Of a DNA stretch of 64,000 nucleotides, positions 25,492 through 34,202 are shown piece by piece (within the stretch, counting starts at the first letter, position 1; the number at the start of each line of letters is the position of its first letter). The stretch is from contig NZ_CP018866.1 in the NCBI RefSeq assembly GCF_002250055.1, positions 798,501 through 862,500 on the forward strand. Direction: 5' to 3'. The notes beneath the pieces are model-generated. The model ran no database searches, was not told where the DNA came from, and was given only the letters and a program-made list of their open reading frames with translations. The stretch is from Sutcliffiella cohnii. GTDB taxonomy: Bacteria; Bacillota; Bacilli; Bacillales; Bacillaceae_I. Made by a program: the position numbers and the translations under genes.

Positions 25492-26235
25492 ATGACAAAT
25501 TTGTTAGAAATAAATGAGTTAACGGGTGGTTATACGAACCAAGCCGTTTTAAAAGATATATCATTTTCCGTAAAGGAAAAAGAGCTTGTAGGGCTAATCG
25601 GTTTAAACGGGGCGGGCAAAAGTACTACGATAAAACATATTATTGGTACAATGGAGCCGAAAAAAGGAACCATTACGATTGATGGTAATTCTATTAAGGA
25701 TAATGTAACAAAATTTCGTTCGCAGTTTACATTTATTCCGGAAACACCAATATTGTATGATGAGTTAACACTATACGAACATTTAGAATTAACGGCGATG
25801 GCTTACGGGCTATCGAAGCAAACGTTTGAAGAGAGGTTACATCCGTTATTAAAGGAATTTAGAATGGAAAAAAGATTAAAATGGTTTCCTGCTCATTTTT
25901 CAAAAGGAATGAAACAAAAAGTAATGATTTTGTCTGCGTTTTTAGTTGAACCGAGACTTTATATTGTCGATGAGCCTTTTGTTGGATTAGATCCATTAGC
26001 TATTAATTCTTTACTTGAATTAATGGAAAAAGCTAAAAATAGTGGGGCAGGAATTTTAATGTCAACTCATATTTTAGCAACAGCAGAAAAATATTGTGAT
26101 TCCTTTGTAATTTTACATAATGGCGAAATAAGAGCAAAAGGTACTTTAGCTGAAATACGAGAGCAGTTTAATATGCCGGCAGCTTCTCTTGATGATTTAT
26201 ATATCCAATTAACAAAGGAAGATAGCAATGTTTAA
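25492..26235 (+). CDS. ecsA: ABC transporter ATPase EcsA
   Basis: 247 residues, as in B. subtilis EcsA. Walker A is GLNGAGKST (about 37-45), the signature is FSKGMKQK, Walker B is LYIVDEPFVGLDP and the switch His is in STHILATAE. With EcsB it forms an ABC transporter that influences protein secretion, exoprotease production, competence and intramembrane peptide clearance. GAAGGAGTG lies upstream. Its end overlaps the ecsB start by 8 bases. Confidence 0.94.
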   Translation: MTNLLEINELTGGYTNQAVLKDISFSVKEKELVGLIGLNGAGKSTTIKHIIGTMEPKKGTITIDGNSIKDNVTKFRSQFTFIPETPILYDELTLYEHLELTAMAYGLSKQTFEERLHPLLKEFRMEKRLKWFPAHFSKGMKQKVMILSAFLVEPRLYIVDEPFVGLDPLAINSLLELMEKAKNSGAGILMSTHILATAEKYCDSFVILHNGEIRAKGTLAEIREQFNMPAASLDDLYIQLTKEDSNV

Positions 26236-27442
26236 TACAGAACAGTTTTGGAAAAAAAGGTTTCTTCAATATTTAAAGGAATCACGTAGTTATTTAAAAT
26301 ATATGTTTAATGACCATTTAGTCATTGTCATGATTTTTCTTTTAAGTGGACTTGCCCTTACTTATCAAAATTGGCTACAAGTAGTACCGACAACTTTTCC
26401 ATATGCCGTTTTAATGGGGATAATATTAGCGTTACTTTTAACGAGAGGGGGCATCCGTACGTTTTTAAAGGAGCCCGATATAGTATTTTTACTTCCATTA
26501 GAAGAAAAGTTAAAACCTTACATTAAGAAATCGTTTCTCTTTTCAATCGCATTAGAAAGTTATTTCTTATTAATTGTTTTCGGCGTTTCTGTCCCGCTAT
26601 ATTTAAAAGTAACAGGTGCGGCTAGTCAACCTGTATTAGTCATTTTAATAATGCTTATCGGGGTGAAAAGTTGGAATTTGTGGATGAGTTGGATTATGGG
26701 ATTTTACACAGATAAACGTGTCCGTTATTATGATCATGGCATTCGGCTTATTATTAATTTCACTTTAATTTATTTACTATTTACCGGAGCCAATTTAGCG
26801 TACATCATTGCTGTTATGATTATTATGTTGTTAATGTTAGTGTATTTCCAGCAAACAATTAAGAATATGACTTGGAAATGGGAATATCTTATAAATGAAG
26901 AAACGAAACGAGCTCAACTTTTTTATCGTGTAGCTAATCTGTTTGTAGATGTTCCAGGCTTAAAAGAAAAGGTAAAGAGACGTAAATGGTTAGATAGTAT
27001 TTTATCCATTATTAGCTATAAACAAGATAATAGTTATCTTTATTTGTATACACGTACATTTTTAAGGTCAGGCGATTATTTTGGGTTGTTCTTAAGATTA
27101 CTTGTAATAGGAGTTGTATTACTCAATTTTCTACCAGTTGGATATGGAACGTATATAGTGCCATTGTTTGTTTTATATTTGACAGCATTTCAATTAGTTC
27201 CAATGTGGAGATATCACTACAATAAATTATGGTTAAATTTATATCCATTAAGTAAAGAGCAGCAGTATAAATCATTTTTAAGTTTGCTCTTATCCGTTTT
27301 AATAGTACAAACCTTTATCCTATCGTTAATTGTTGCTATTACTGCAACATTCACCCATTTTATAATCGTATTAATAGGTGGAATTGCATTCTCGTACCTT
27401 TACGTTCAATACTCAGCCAAAAAAAGAGTACAATCTATATAA
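26228..27442 (+). CDS. ecsB: ABC transporter membrane protein EcsB
   Basis: 404 residues with about eight to ten membrane segments and a long basic cytosolic loop (about 215-260, WKWEYLINEETKRAQLFYRVANLF and KEKVKRRKWLDSIL). It belongs to the EcsB family and is the membrane half of the EcsAB complex. Translation is coupled to ecsA by the 8-base overlap, with GGAAGATAG as ribosome site. Immediately downstream is a structured repeat and then a terminator, which separates it from ecsC. Confidence 0.92.
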   Translation: MFNTEQFWKKRFLQYLKESRSYLKYMFNDHLVIVMIFLLSGLALTYQNWLQVVPTTFPYAVLMGIILALLLTRGGIRTFLKEPDIVFLLPLEEKLKPYIKKSFLFSIALESYFLLIVFGVSVPLYLKVTGAASQPVLVILIMLIGVKSWNLWMSWIMGFYTDKRVRYYDHGIRLIINFTLIYLLFTGANLAYIIAVMIIMLLMLVYFQQTIKNMTWKWEYLINEETKRAQLFYRVANLFVDVPGLKEKVKRRKWLDSILSIISYKQDNSYLYLYTRTFLRSGDYFGLFLRLLVIGVVLLNFLPVGYGTYIVPLFVLYLTAFQLVPMWRYHYNKLWLNLYPLSKEQQYKSFLSLLLSVLIVQTFILSLIVAITATFTHFIIVLIGGIAFSYLYVQYSAKKRVQSI

Positions 27443-27477
27443 CGAAATTCTCAAAAGTACATTCCCATCTTAGGTAG

Positions 27478-27715
27478 ACACCGATGAAAATGAAATATTG
27501 TACCATAGGGCATGAAAATAGGATATGTCGGTCTTGACCTACCCTATAAGTTGGTTTAACAGACTTTAGAACCGTGAGTGGATCGGAGCGAAGGACATTT
27601 GACTCCAGCGGGAGTAGCGTGAGCCTTGAGACCCCGCACGAGCGTAAGCGAGGAGGAGGCTCAAGCCACGCCCGGGGGAGACTTATGTCCGTAGCGAAGA
27701 GGAGCGGACTAACAA
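27478..27715 (+). repeat. Structured intergenic repeat, outer module only (copy 3)
   Basis: It lies between ecsB and ecsC. The upstream part (27478-27570) shares ATGAAAATGAAATATTGTACC and GGCATGAAAAT with copy 1. The main element (27571-27713) starts CCGTGAGTGG and ends CGGACTAAC. The terminal stem GGACAT (27593-27598) with ATGTCC (27685-27690) differs from copies 1 and 2 but still pairs; ACTCC/GGAG and CGGG/CCCG pairs follow inward. The standard inner module is absent. Confidence 0.8.
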
Positions 27716-27726
27716 TAAAACAAGAG

Positions 27727-27768
27727 AAACACTCAAGTCGTGCCCGATGCCTGCTTGAGTGTTTTTTT
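27727..27768 (+). terminator. Terminator between the repeat and ecsC
   Basis: AACACTCAAG (27728-27737) pairs with CTTGAGTGTT (27754-27763), followed by six further T. It would end ecsAB transcription and uncouple ecsC. Confidence 0.8.
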
Positions 27769-27824
27769 GAAACTTTTTTACTAAATCTACGTATGTATAG
27801 TACAAAGTATTTGGAGGTTTAAGA

Positions 27825-28544
27825 ATGAACTATGAACAAAAAGTATTGCGAGATATGGAAAAGTGGAAATTAGAACTATCCAGCAAACCAAATATGTTTA
27901 AAAGACTATCCAAAAATACTCAAAATAAAGTAAATAGTTTCATCCCAGAAAAAGTCCATCACTTCATAACGGAAAGTATTAAAAAGATGGTCCAAGCAAC
28001 GCTAGCGGGAAGTAATATAACAACAAAAAAGCGGGACGATATAGAAAGTCTTACACTAGAAGAAAAGGAAAAGCTTGTACTAGAAAAATTAGATAAATTT
28101 AAACGAACGGCAGCAGCTGAAGGAGCAGGAACTGGTGCTGGTGGAATACTGTTAGGCTTAGCAGATTTTCCACTCTTATTATCTATAAAGATTAAATTTT
28201 TATTTGAAGCATGCTCACTATATGGCTTTGATCCAAAAAAGTACGAAGAAAGATTGTTTCTCCTCTATATTTTTCAATTAGCTTTCTCAAGTGAGGAACA
28301 TCGTAAAGAAGTATTAACAATCATTGAAAATTGGGAGAATGAAGTGGAAGACAGAAAAGAACTAGATTGGCGAACTCTTCAACAAGAATATCGAGATTTT
28401 CTTGATTTAGTAAAATTATTTCAAATGGTACCGGGTTTCGGAGCTGTAGTCGGGGCATATGCTAACTTTAATTTATTAGACCAATTAGGTAAAACGGCAA
28501 TGAACTGTTATCGAATGAGAATAATGAATAAAACTCGCAATTAG
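27825..28544 (+). CDS. ecsC: EcsC protein
   Basis: 239 residues, about the size of B. subtilis EcsC. The EcsC domain has AAAEGAGTGAGGILLGLADFPLLLSIKIKFLFE, a Gly/Ala-rich hydrophobic stretch (about 96-128), then acidic and aromatic helices and a second hydrophobic GFGAVVGAYANFNLLDQLGKTAMNCYR near the end. Its role in the Ecs system is not known and it is dispensable for transport. GGAGG lies 9 bases before the ATG. Here it is isolated from ecsAB by a repeat and terminator, so it probably has its own promoter. Confidence 0.9.
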   Translation: MNYEQKVLRDMEKWKLELSSKPNMFKRLSKNTQNKVNSFIPEKVHHFITESIKKMVQATLAGSNITTKKRDDIESLTLEEKEKLVLEKLDKFKRTAAAEGAGTGAGGILLGLADFPLLLSIKIKFLFEACSLYGFDPKKYEERLFLLYIFQLAFSSEEHRKEVLTIIENWENEVEDRKELDWRTLQQEYRDFLDLVKLFQMVPGFGAVVGAYANFNLLDQLGKTAMNCYRMRIMNKTRN

Positions 28545-28552
28545 GTTGTTGA

Positions 28553-28589
28553 CCCGAAAAGTTAGAGAATAGCTCTAACTTTTCGGGCC
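28553..28589. terminator. Bidirectional terminator after ecsC
   Basis: A perfect 15-bp stem (28553-28567 with 28573-28587) between the convergent ecsC and yhaA genes. Confidence 0.85.
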
Positions 28590-28669
28590 TTCCTTACCTT
28601 TGCGAGTTTTTTGCTAATGCTGGAGGAAAATAAGTATGGAGCGGATTACGCTAGTTACTTATATTTCAA

Positions 28670-29869
28670 TTACACATTTGTAGCAGTTTTAGCTTCTGCA
28701 TGAACATTTATAGTAGCTGCTGCAAGTGTTTTGGCAGCGACAAGCATTGCCTTTTCGTTTATATCGAATTTAGGGTGGTGATGAGGATACGCCTCCTCTA
28801 CTCCTTTTGGTTTAGCCCCAGTGAAGAAAAATGACCCTTTTACGTGTCGTAAATAATAGGAAAAATCCTCTCCGCCCATTTGAGGCTCCGTTTCAACTAC
28901 ATGTTTCACTTCCTCTAAATTTGAGGCAACACTAACTAAATATTCTGTTTCTTCTTTATGGTTTATCACAGCAGGGTATCCTCGGTGGAACTTATACGTA
29001 TACGTTGAATCATTCAATGCACATGTTGCATAGGCAGCCTTGTCAATATCACGCTCTATTTGATCACGTACATCTTCGCTGAACGTTCGAACAGTACCTT
29101 CGAGGGATGCTGTATCAGCTATAACATTAAATGCATTTTCTGCAACGAATTTACCTACGGAAATAACAGAAGGTTCAACGGGATTAACGTAACGGCTTAC
29201 GATTTGTTGTAAATTCAAGACTAACTGAGAGGCTGTAACAACAGCATCTTTCGTTCGATGAGGTTGAGCACCATGCCCACCAGAACCTTGAACTTTTATT
29301 TCAAATCGGTCCGCCGCAGCCATAATTGGTCCAACACGATATTCAATTGTACCTACAGGAACTGATGCCCAAAGATGTGTACCGAAAATTACGTCTACTC
29401 CATCTAAACAACCATCCTCAATCATAGCAATTGCTCCACCAGGTGCATATTCTTCAGCATGCTGATGAATAAAAACAACTGTACCCGATAGCTCATTTCG
29501 TAATTCGTGTATAGCTTTTGCTAGTACGAGAAGTGTTGCTGTATGACCGTCATGACCACAAGCATGCATCACACCTTCAACGGTTGATTTGTAAGGGACT
29601 TCTTTTTCGTCTTGAATTGGTAACGCGTCAAAGTCTGCACGCAAAGCAACAGTTTTACCAGGTTTAGCACCATGAACTTTTGCGACAACACCATTTCCGC
29701 CTACATCTGTTCTAACATCTGTAACACCAAGTTTTTCATAATAAGCTGCTATATAATTCGCAGTTTTATATTCTTTAAAAGATAATTCAGGATGTTGATG
29801 TAAATGTCGTCTGATTTCTACCATTTCATCATAATATCGATCAAGTAGTGATAATAAGTTTTCTAGCAT
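28670..29869 (-). CDS. yhaA: M20-family amidohydrolase YhaA
   Basis: 399 residues. M20D-type amidohydrolase landmarks are RRHLHQHPELSFKEY, LRADFDALPI, HACGHDGHTA (metal ligands C and H), QHAEEYAPGG (catalytic Glu and metal ligand), HGAQPH and GGEDFSYY. Such enzymes hydrolyse N-acyl amino acids or hippurate-like amides using two metal ions in the cytosol. The substrate is unknown. The gene is next to ecsC as yhaA is in B. subtilis. AAAGGAGAGG precedes the ATG. Confidence 0.88.
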   Translation of the reverse strand: MLENLLSLLDRYYDEMVEIRRHLHQHPELSFKEYKTANYIAAYYEKLGVTDVRTDVGGNGVVAKVHGAKPGKTVALRADFDALPIQDEKEVPYKSTVEGVMHACGHDGHTATLLVLAKAIHELRNELSGTVVFIHQHAEEYAPGGAIAMIEDGCLDGVDVIFGTHLWASVPVGTIEYRVGPIMAAADRFEIKVQGSGGHGAQPHRTKDAVVTASQLVLNLQQIVSRYVNPVEPSVISVGKFVAENAFNVIADTASLEGTVRTFSEDVRDQIERDIDKAAYATCALNDSTYTYKFHRGYPAVINHKEETEYLVSVASNLEEVKHVVETEPQMGGEDFSYYLRHVKGSFFFTGAKPKGVEEAYPHHHPKFDINEKAMLVAAKTLAAATINVHAEAKTATNV

Positions 29870-30079
29870 TCCATTCCTCTCCTTTATGTTGTTTCGTGTC
29901 TAGAAATATATGAGATAATACTAGTTTATATAAAAAGTTGAAAAAATAATAGTCAAACTTTTCTTAAATATATATCATTAATAAAAAGAACGTGAAAAAA
30001 TGACTAAAAAAATAATTCATTTCATTTTATGATAGAAACGTAATGTGAATGACTATGGAAGATTAGGAGGGGTGAAATT

Positions 30080-30742
30080 ATGCAAACTGAAAGAGAAGTA
30101 AAGAGTACTTCTGAGTGGAGATGGATGAAACCAATCGCAATTATAGGCCTAATAGGTGTATTTGTTTGGTCCTTATTTTTCGTCATTGGCGAAAAAACAT
30201 TTTTTTATGACGTTTGGATTCAAGGAATAGTAAGTATCATCGCAACAGAAGGTGTGAGAGGTTTTTTTGAGCTTTTCACAATATTAGGTGATAAACAAGG
30301 TGTTATCCCGATATTGATTATTAGTTTACTCCTAATTTGGTGGAAAAAGAAAGATTATTTAGGTATGGCAGTTTTAACAGTTGGGGTTATTGTAGTAAAC
30401 GAATTAAATAAATTTATTAAAGATACGACTGGAAGAGAAAGACCAATGACAGGTCCCGGAGCTGAAAGTTTAAGTTTTCCGAGTGGACATGCGATGGTTG
30501 GACTTTTTTTCTACGGATTACTTACTTATTTAATTGTTCAATATACAAAAGGTAAAATAAGTAGTTCTGTAATTGTCACTATTGGTGCTCTTTTTATCTT
30601 TTTATTAGGATTCAGTAGACTGATATTAAACTATCATTATCCTTCCGATGTTATTGCTGGATATGCGGCGGGTACTCTATGTTTACTTGCTGCAACTACA
30701 ATTTATCATTCGCTACAAGTGAAATTTACAAAAAGGAAGTAA
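30080..30742 (+). CDS. PAP2-family membrane phosphatase
   Basis: 220 residues with about six membrane segments. The three phosphatase motifs are present: KFIKDTTGRERP, SFPSGHAM and SRLILNYHYPSDVIAG, whose His is the nucleophile. Family members remove phosphate from undecaprenyl diphosphate or phosphatidylglycerol phosphate at the outer face of the membrane. GGAGGGGTG precedes the ATG. Position just before the cell-envelope stress system liaFSR suggests a role in lipid II carrier recycling, which is inference. Confidence 0.85.
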   Translation: MQTEREVKSTSEWRWMKPIAIIGLIGVFVWSLFFVIGEKTFFYDVWIQGIVSIIATEGVRGFFELFTILGDKQGVIPILIISLLLIWWKKKDYLGMAVLTVGVIVVNELNKFIKDTTGRERPMTGPGAESLSFPSGHAMVGLFFYGLLTYLIVQYTKGKISSSVIVTIGALFIFLLGFSRLILNYHYPSDVIAGYAAGTLCLLAATTIYHSLQVKFTKRK

Positions 30743-30815
30743 TATTAACTTTCGGTACTATAATTCCGTCTTGAGACGGATAAAAGTACAATCGTAAGGT
30801 AGTAGGAATGTGGTG

Positions 30816-30852
30816 CGTTGTCATATACAATTGTTTTAAAGATATGACAACG
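30816..30852 (+). promoter_or_regulatory. 11-bp perfect inverted repeat upstream of liaF
   Basis: CGTTGTCATAT (30816-30826) and ATATGACAACG (30842-30852) are separated by 15 bases and end 17 bases before the liaF ATG. A one-base bulge extends it by GTG/CAC. It may be an operator or a leader hairpin in the mRNA. No T tract follows, so it is not a terminator. Confidence 0.6.
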
Positions 30853-30869
30853 ACACATAGAGGTGAAAT

Positions 30870-31676
30870 ATGAAAACTTTAAATCAAAAATTTATTGCAG
30901 CGCTGTTAGTTTTGCTTGGCATTGTACTACTTTCCATTAATTTAGGTGTCATTTCCTTGGAAATAAAAGAGTTTTTTGTCGCATTTTATCCTCTGTTTAT
31001 CGTTTTGCTTGGATTGAAATTATTAATAGATAAACTAACAAAAGGATCAGAAGTATTGTTTTTAAGCCTTTTTCTATTAGCTCTAGGTAGTTTACTTTGT
31101 TTAGACCGACTAAACATTATTGTTTTTCAATTTTCTATGATTTGGAAGCTTTGGCCATTATTAATTGTTTATATAGGTATCCAAATGTTTTTAAAAAAAC
31201 GTCCTTTTCATGTGGAAATAGATTGGACATATAATGCAGATGATGAAGATGGTATATCTTTTTCTAATGACGATGATGTTATAGGAAGTCATAAAGAAAG
31301 AAACAGAGATTCTAAGAAAGTTTTCACTGTTGGTGAAATGAAAATGAATAAACAAAACTGGTCTGTAGAGCCGTTAAAGTTACGAAATGTTGTGGGGGAT
31401 TATTACTTTGACTTTACGAAAGCGTATATCCCTGACAAAGAAACACCGATTCATATTAAAGGAATGGTTGCAGATATAAAGATGCTGATCCCTGAAGATT
31501 TACCAGTAAAAATAGACGCTGTTGTAAAAGCTGGACAAATTAACTTGTTTGGAGAAGAGACAAGAGGGAAAAATTGCAGAATGGTATATGAATCATCTAA
31601 TTATGAGATGGCAACAAGAAAGGTATATATCGTTTTAGATGTAAAAGTAGGGGATGTTCGAATTGACAAAGTTTAA
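30870..31676 (+). CDS. liaF: LiaF-like inhibitor of the LiaRS system
   Basis: 268 residues. Four hydrophobic segments in the first 115 residues are followed by a soluble C-terminal domain (about 150-268) with VGEMKMNKQNWSVEPLKLRNVVGDYYFDFT and IKMLIPEDLPVKIDAVVKAG, the LiaF C-terminal signature. LiaF keeps the kinase LiaS off until cell-wall antibiotics act. GAGGTG precedes the ATG. The 3' end overlaps liaS by 23 bases. Confidence 0.88.
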   Translation: MKTLNQKFIAALLVLLGIVLLSINLGVISLEIKEFFVAFYPLFIVLLGLKLLIDKLTKGSEVLFLSLFLLALGSLLCLDRLNIIVFQFSMIWKLWPLLIVYIGIQMFLKKRPFHVEIDWTYNADDEDGISFSNDDDVIGSHKERNRDSKKVFTVGEMKMNKQNWSVEPLKLRNVVGDYYFDFTKAYIPDKETPIHIKGMVADIKMLIPEDLPVKIDAVVKAGQINLFGEETRGKNCRMVYESSNYEMATRKVYIVLDVKVGDVRIDKV

Positions 31677-32736
31677 TCTAGGGGCGTACCAGAAGATTCA
31701 TAGTGTTCGATTTTGGTTATTACGTTCGCATGTCATTGTTGCCTTTATCACTTCGTTACTTTTATTTATTCTATTACAAGTTTTACTATTGGTTTATCCA
31801 AAGGGGATAACACTTAAAGTAGATATAACTTTATATATTACACTCGTAAGCTTTTCGATTGGACTCTTTACTAGTATTTATATTGGATATAAAAATAGTA
31901 ACTATGTAAAAAAGAGGCTAGACGATATATCTACCTTTATAACAATCCTATCAAGAGGGAAATTTTCTGAACGAATTAAAATTGATAATCAGGATGAGTT
32001 AGGTCAATTAGCAGATGGAATAAATCAAATTGCGGAGAAATTCCAAAATCAAGTTAAGTCGTTGCAGAAATTAGCAGAAGAAAAGAATGATTTTGCACAA
32101 AAAGCCCATTCTGCTGCAACAATAGAGGAAAGACAAAGGTTAGCAAGAGAACTACATGACTCTGTAAGTCAGCAATTATTCGCCCTCAGTATTATGTCAA
32201 GCGCTGCTATTCGAATGTTTGATACGAAACCAGAAATTGCAAAAAAACAACTAGGGGAAATCGGGAATATTGCTTCACAAGCACAAGCGGAAATGCGAGC
32301 GTTACTACTACATTTGCGTCCAGTTTCTTTAAAAAATGACTCTTTATGTGACGGGATTAAAAAGTTAATGGAAGAATTACAAGCGAAAACACCGATTACG
32401 TTTGAATCTAGTATGGAAGAATTACCATCGATAACTGCTGTTTATGAAGATCATTTGTTTCGAATTATTCAAGAAGCGTTATCTAATATTTTACGTCATG
32501 CAGATGCCACGGTCGTGAAGCTTCAGATGCATCAAAAAGATAATTATGTATACATATTTATTAGTGACAATGGAAAAGGATTTGAATTAAATATGAATAA
32601 ACTGTCCTCTTACGGCTTAGATACAATGAGAGAAAGGTGTGAAGAGCTTGGGGGACAATTTTCGATTCGGAGTAAACCAGGCGAAGGAACACATATTGAA
32701 ATTCATATCCCAATCAGAGAGGAGGAACCTCAATGA
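31654..32736 (+). CDS. liaS: Sensor histidine kinase LiaS
   Basis: 360 residues. Two membrane segments (about 25-45 and 60-80) with a short extracellular loop are followed by HAMP (about 82-135), a coiled coil, a HisKA_3 domain with phospho-acceptor His in ARELHDSVSQQLFAL (near residue 168), and an ATPase with EALSNILRHA and DNGKGF. The short sensor loop is typical of LiaS/VraS kinases that read envelope stress through LiaF. It overlaps liaR by 4 bases (ATGA). Confidence 0.9.
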   Translation: MFELTKFNLGAYQKIHSVRFWLLRSHVIVAFITSLLLFILLQVLLLVYPKGITLKVDITLYITLVSFSIGLFTSIYIGYKNSNYVKKRLDDISTFITILSRGKFSERIKIDNQDELGQLADGINQIAEKFQNQVKSLQKLAEEKNDFAQKAHSAATIEERQRLARELHDSVSQQLFALSIMSSAAIRMFDTKPEIAKKQLGEIGNIASQAQAEMRALLLHLRPVSLKNDSLCDGIKKLMEELQAKTPITFESSMEELPSITAVYEDHLFRIIQEALSNILRHADATVVKLQMHQKDNYVYIFISDNGKGFELNMNKLSSYGLDTMRERCEELGGQFSIRSKPGEGTHIEIHIPIREEEPQ

Positions 32737-33377
32737 AGAAAATTCGAGTTGCAGTAGTAGATGACCATGATATGGTAAGAAAAGGATTATTAGCCTATCT
32801 ATATACGGAGCCTTCCATTGAAATCGTTGGTGAAGGTGCTAGTGGCAAAGAAGCAATTGAATTAGCTCATAAAGAAAAACCAGATGTTATACTCATGGAT
32901 TTATTAATGGAAAATGGCACTGGGATTGATGCAACAAAAGAAATAATGAAGTTCCATTCATCTTGTAAAATAATAATTATCACTAGTTTTTATGATGATG
33001 AACAAGTGTTTCCAGCAATTGAAGCAGGTGCATTTAGTTATTTATTAAAAACAGCAAATGCAGATGATATCATTAAAGCAATTCAAAAAGCAGTATCGAA
33101 TGAACCTGTTATTGAGCCAAAAGTAGCTAGTAAAATGATGAATAAATTCCGTACCCCTTTAAAACAACCACATGATAATCTAACAGAAAGAGAGATAGAA
33201 GTATTAAAATGTTTAGGAGAAGGCTTGACTAACCAAGAAATTGGTGAAGAATTGTTTATCGGAGTAAAAACGGTCAAAACACATGTAAGCAATATTTTAA
33301 GTAAATTGAATGTTGCTGATCGAACACAAGCTGCCATTTACGCAAACCGTAACGGTATTTTAAAGTCGAAAGAATGA
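32733..33377 (+). CDS. liaR: Response regulator LiaR
   Basis: 214 residues, NarL type. The receiver domain has D10/D11, phospho-acceptor D56 (ILMDLLM) and YLLKT. The LuxR-type helix-turn-helix has LTEREIEVLKCLGEGLTNQEI and VKTHVSNILSKLNV. It activates genes against cell-envelope stress; in B. subtilis the main target is liaIH, which is not seen in this window. A structured repeat fragment follows the stop, rather than a terminator. Confidence 0.9.
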   Translation: MKKIRVAVVDDHDMVRKGLLAYLYTEPSIEIVGEGASGKEAIELAHKEKPDVILMDLLMENGTGIDATKEIMKFHSSCKIIIITSFYDDEQVFPAIEAGAFSYLLKTANADDIIKAIQKAVSNEPVIEPKVASKMMNKFRTPLKQPHDNLTEREIEVLKCLGEGLTNQEIGEELFIGVKTVKTHVSNILSKLNVADRTQAAIYANRNGILKSKE

Positions 33378-33389
33378 GTCTCAAAAGCG

Positions 33390-33500
33390 AATGCGCTTCG
33401 ATCAGGCCCGTACGGACGGACTGGGAAGTTTGATAGGTTTGATAGGGCCTAAGCGCCGGAGCTAGACGATCAAAAGCGAAGGCAGCTCGATGAGGTCCAA
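33390..33500 (+). repeat. Inner-module fragment of the structured repeat
   Basis: Located between liaR and hmoB. CCGTACGGACGGACTGGGAAG, TTTGATAGGGCC and CCGGAGCTAGAC match the inner module as seen in reverse at 52855-52905. Partial duplications of AAAGCGAA...CTCGAT(C/G)AGG flank it on both sides. The outer module is missing. Confidence 0.7.
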
Positions 33501-33539
33501 AGTTAATAATTGTCTAACACTTTACTTTCCTACCAATAA

Positions 33540-33577
33540 AATCCCTTACGGATAAAACCGAAAAGGGATTCTTTTTT
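33540..33577. terminator. Bidirectional terminator between liaFSR and hmoB
   Basis: AATCCCTT pairs with AAGGGATT around a 15-base loop, followed by CTTTTTT. Confidence 0.7.
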
Positions 33578-34082
33578 ATTCTTCTTCGATTTCCATTTGA
33601 TAATAGGTTGAAACGTAGGAAGGTCTCGCAAAAATAGACTGCTTATCTTCTCTTTTTTCTCTTTTTTCATGTGCCTTATTATAGGCTTGTGATTGTTGCC
33701 AGTTTTTAAAAGAGCTTTCGTTTTCCCATAATGTTAATATAATATACGTTTCTGAATGGAGTGGACGTAATACTCTAATTGCAACAAATCCAGGTTCCTG
33801 TTCAATTAAGCGTGCTCTGTTTTTAAAACGGTACTCAAAAACGGGTCTCCCTTCATCCGTTACGGGAATATTATTTAACACTGCGAATTTGCCATCAACA
33901 ATTGCCCCCGAAGAATCTAGTATTTCGTAATCTTTACCTTCTTTAAAATATGATTTTCCATTTGTTTCATGCATTAATATTGCAGTGTCTTCGTTCTGAA
34001 GTGCTAACAAACTTCCCTCGTGAATGGATGATTTTAACGATTCCAAATAACTACTAGTACCGTAAGTGATATAAAAATTCAT
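33576..34082 (-). CDS. hmoB: Heme-degrading monooxygenase HmoB
   Basis: 168 residues from the ATG at 34082, with AGGAG 8 bases upstream; a GTG three codons earlier overlaps that site. The C-terminal half (about 90-165) is an ABM/IsdG-type ferredoxin-like domain with FKNRARLIEQEPGFVAIRVL, ILTLWENESSFKNWQQS and an AHEK His that may bind heme. The N-terminal half resembles HmoB (YhgC). It cleaves heme to release iron. Placement before pbpF and hemEHY matches B. subtilis. Confidence 0.85.
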   Translation of the reverse strand: MNFYITYGTSSYLESLKSSIHEGSLLALQNEDTAILMHETNGKSYFKEGKDYEILDSSGAIVDGKFAVLNNIPVTDEGRPVFEYRFKNRARLIEQEPGFVAIRVLRPLHSETYIILTLWENESSFKNWQQSQAYNKAHEKREKREDKQSIFARPSYVSTYYQMEIEEE

Positions 34083-34202
34083 CTTTCTCACTCCTTTATG
34101 TTTATTATAATGGTGCTAGAAGCAAAATAAAAATAATTCAAATTTTGTCGAAAGTCTATTATCATAAAACTTATCAAATTTACTTTTTAAGGGGGGATTG
34201 CA

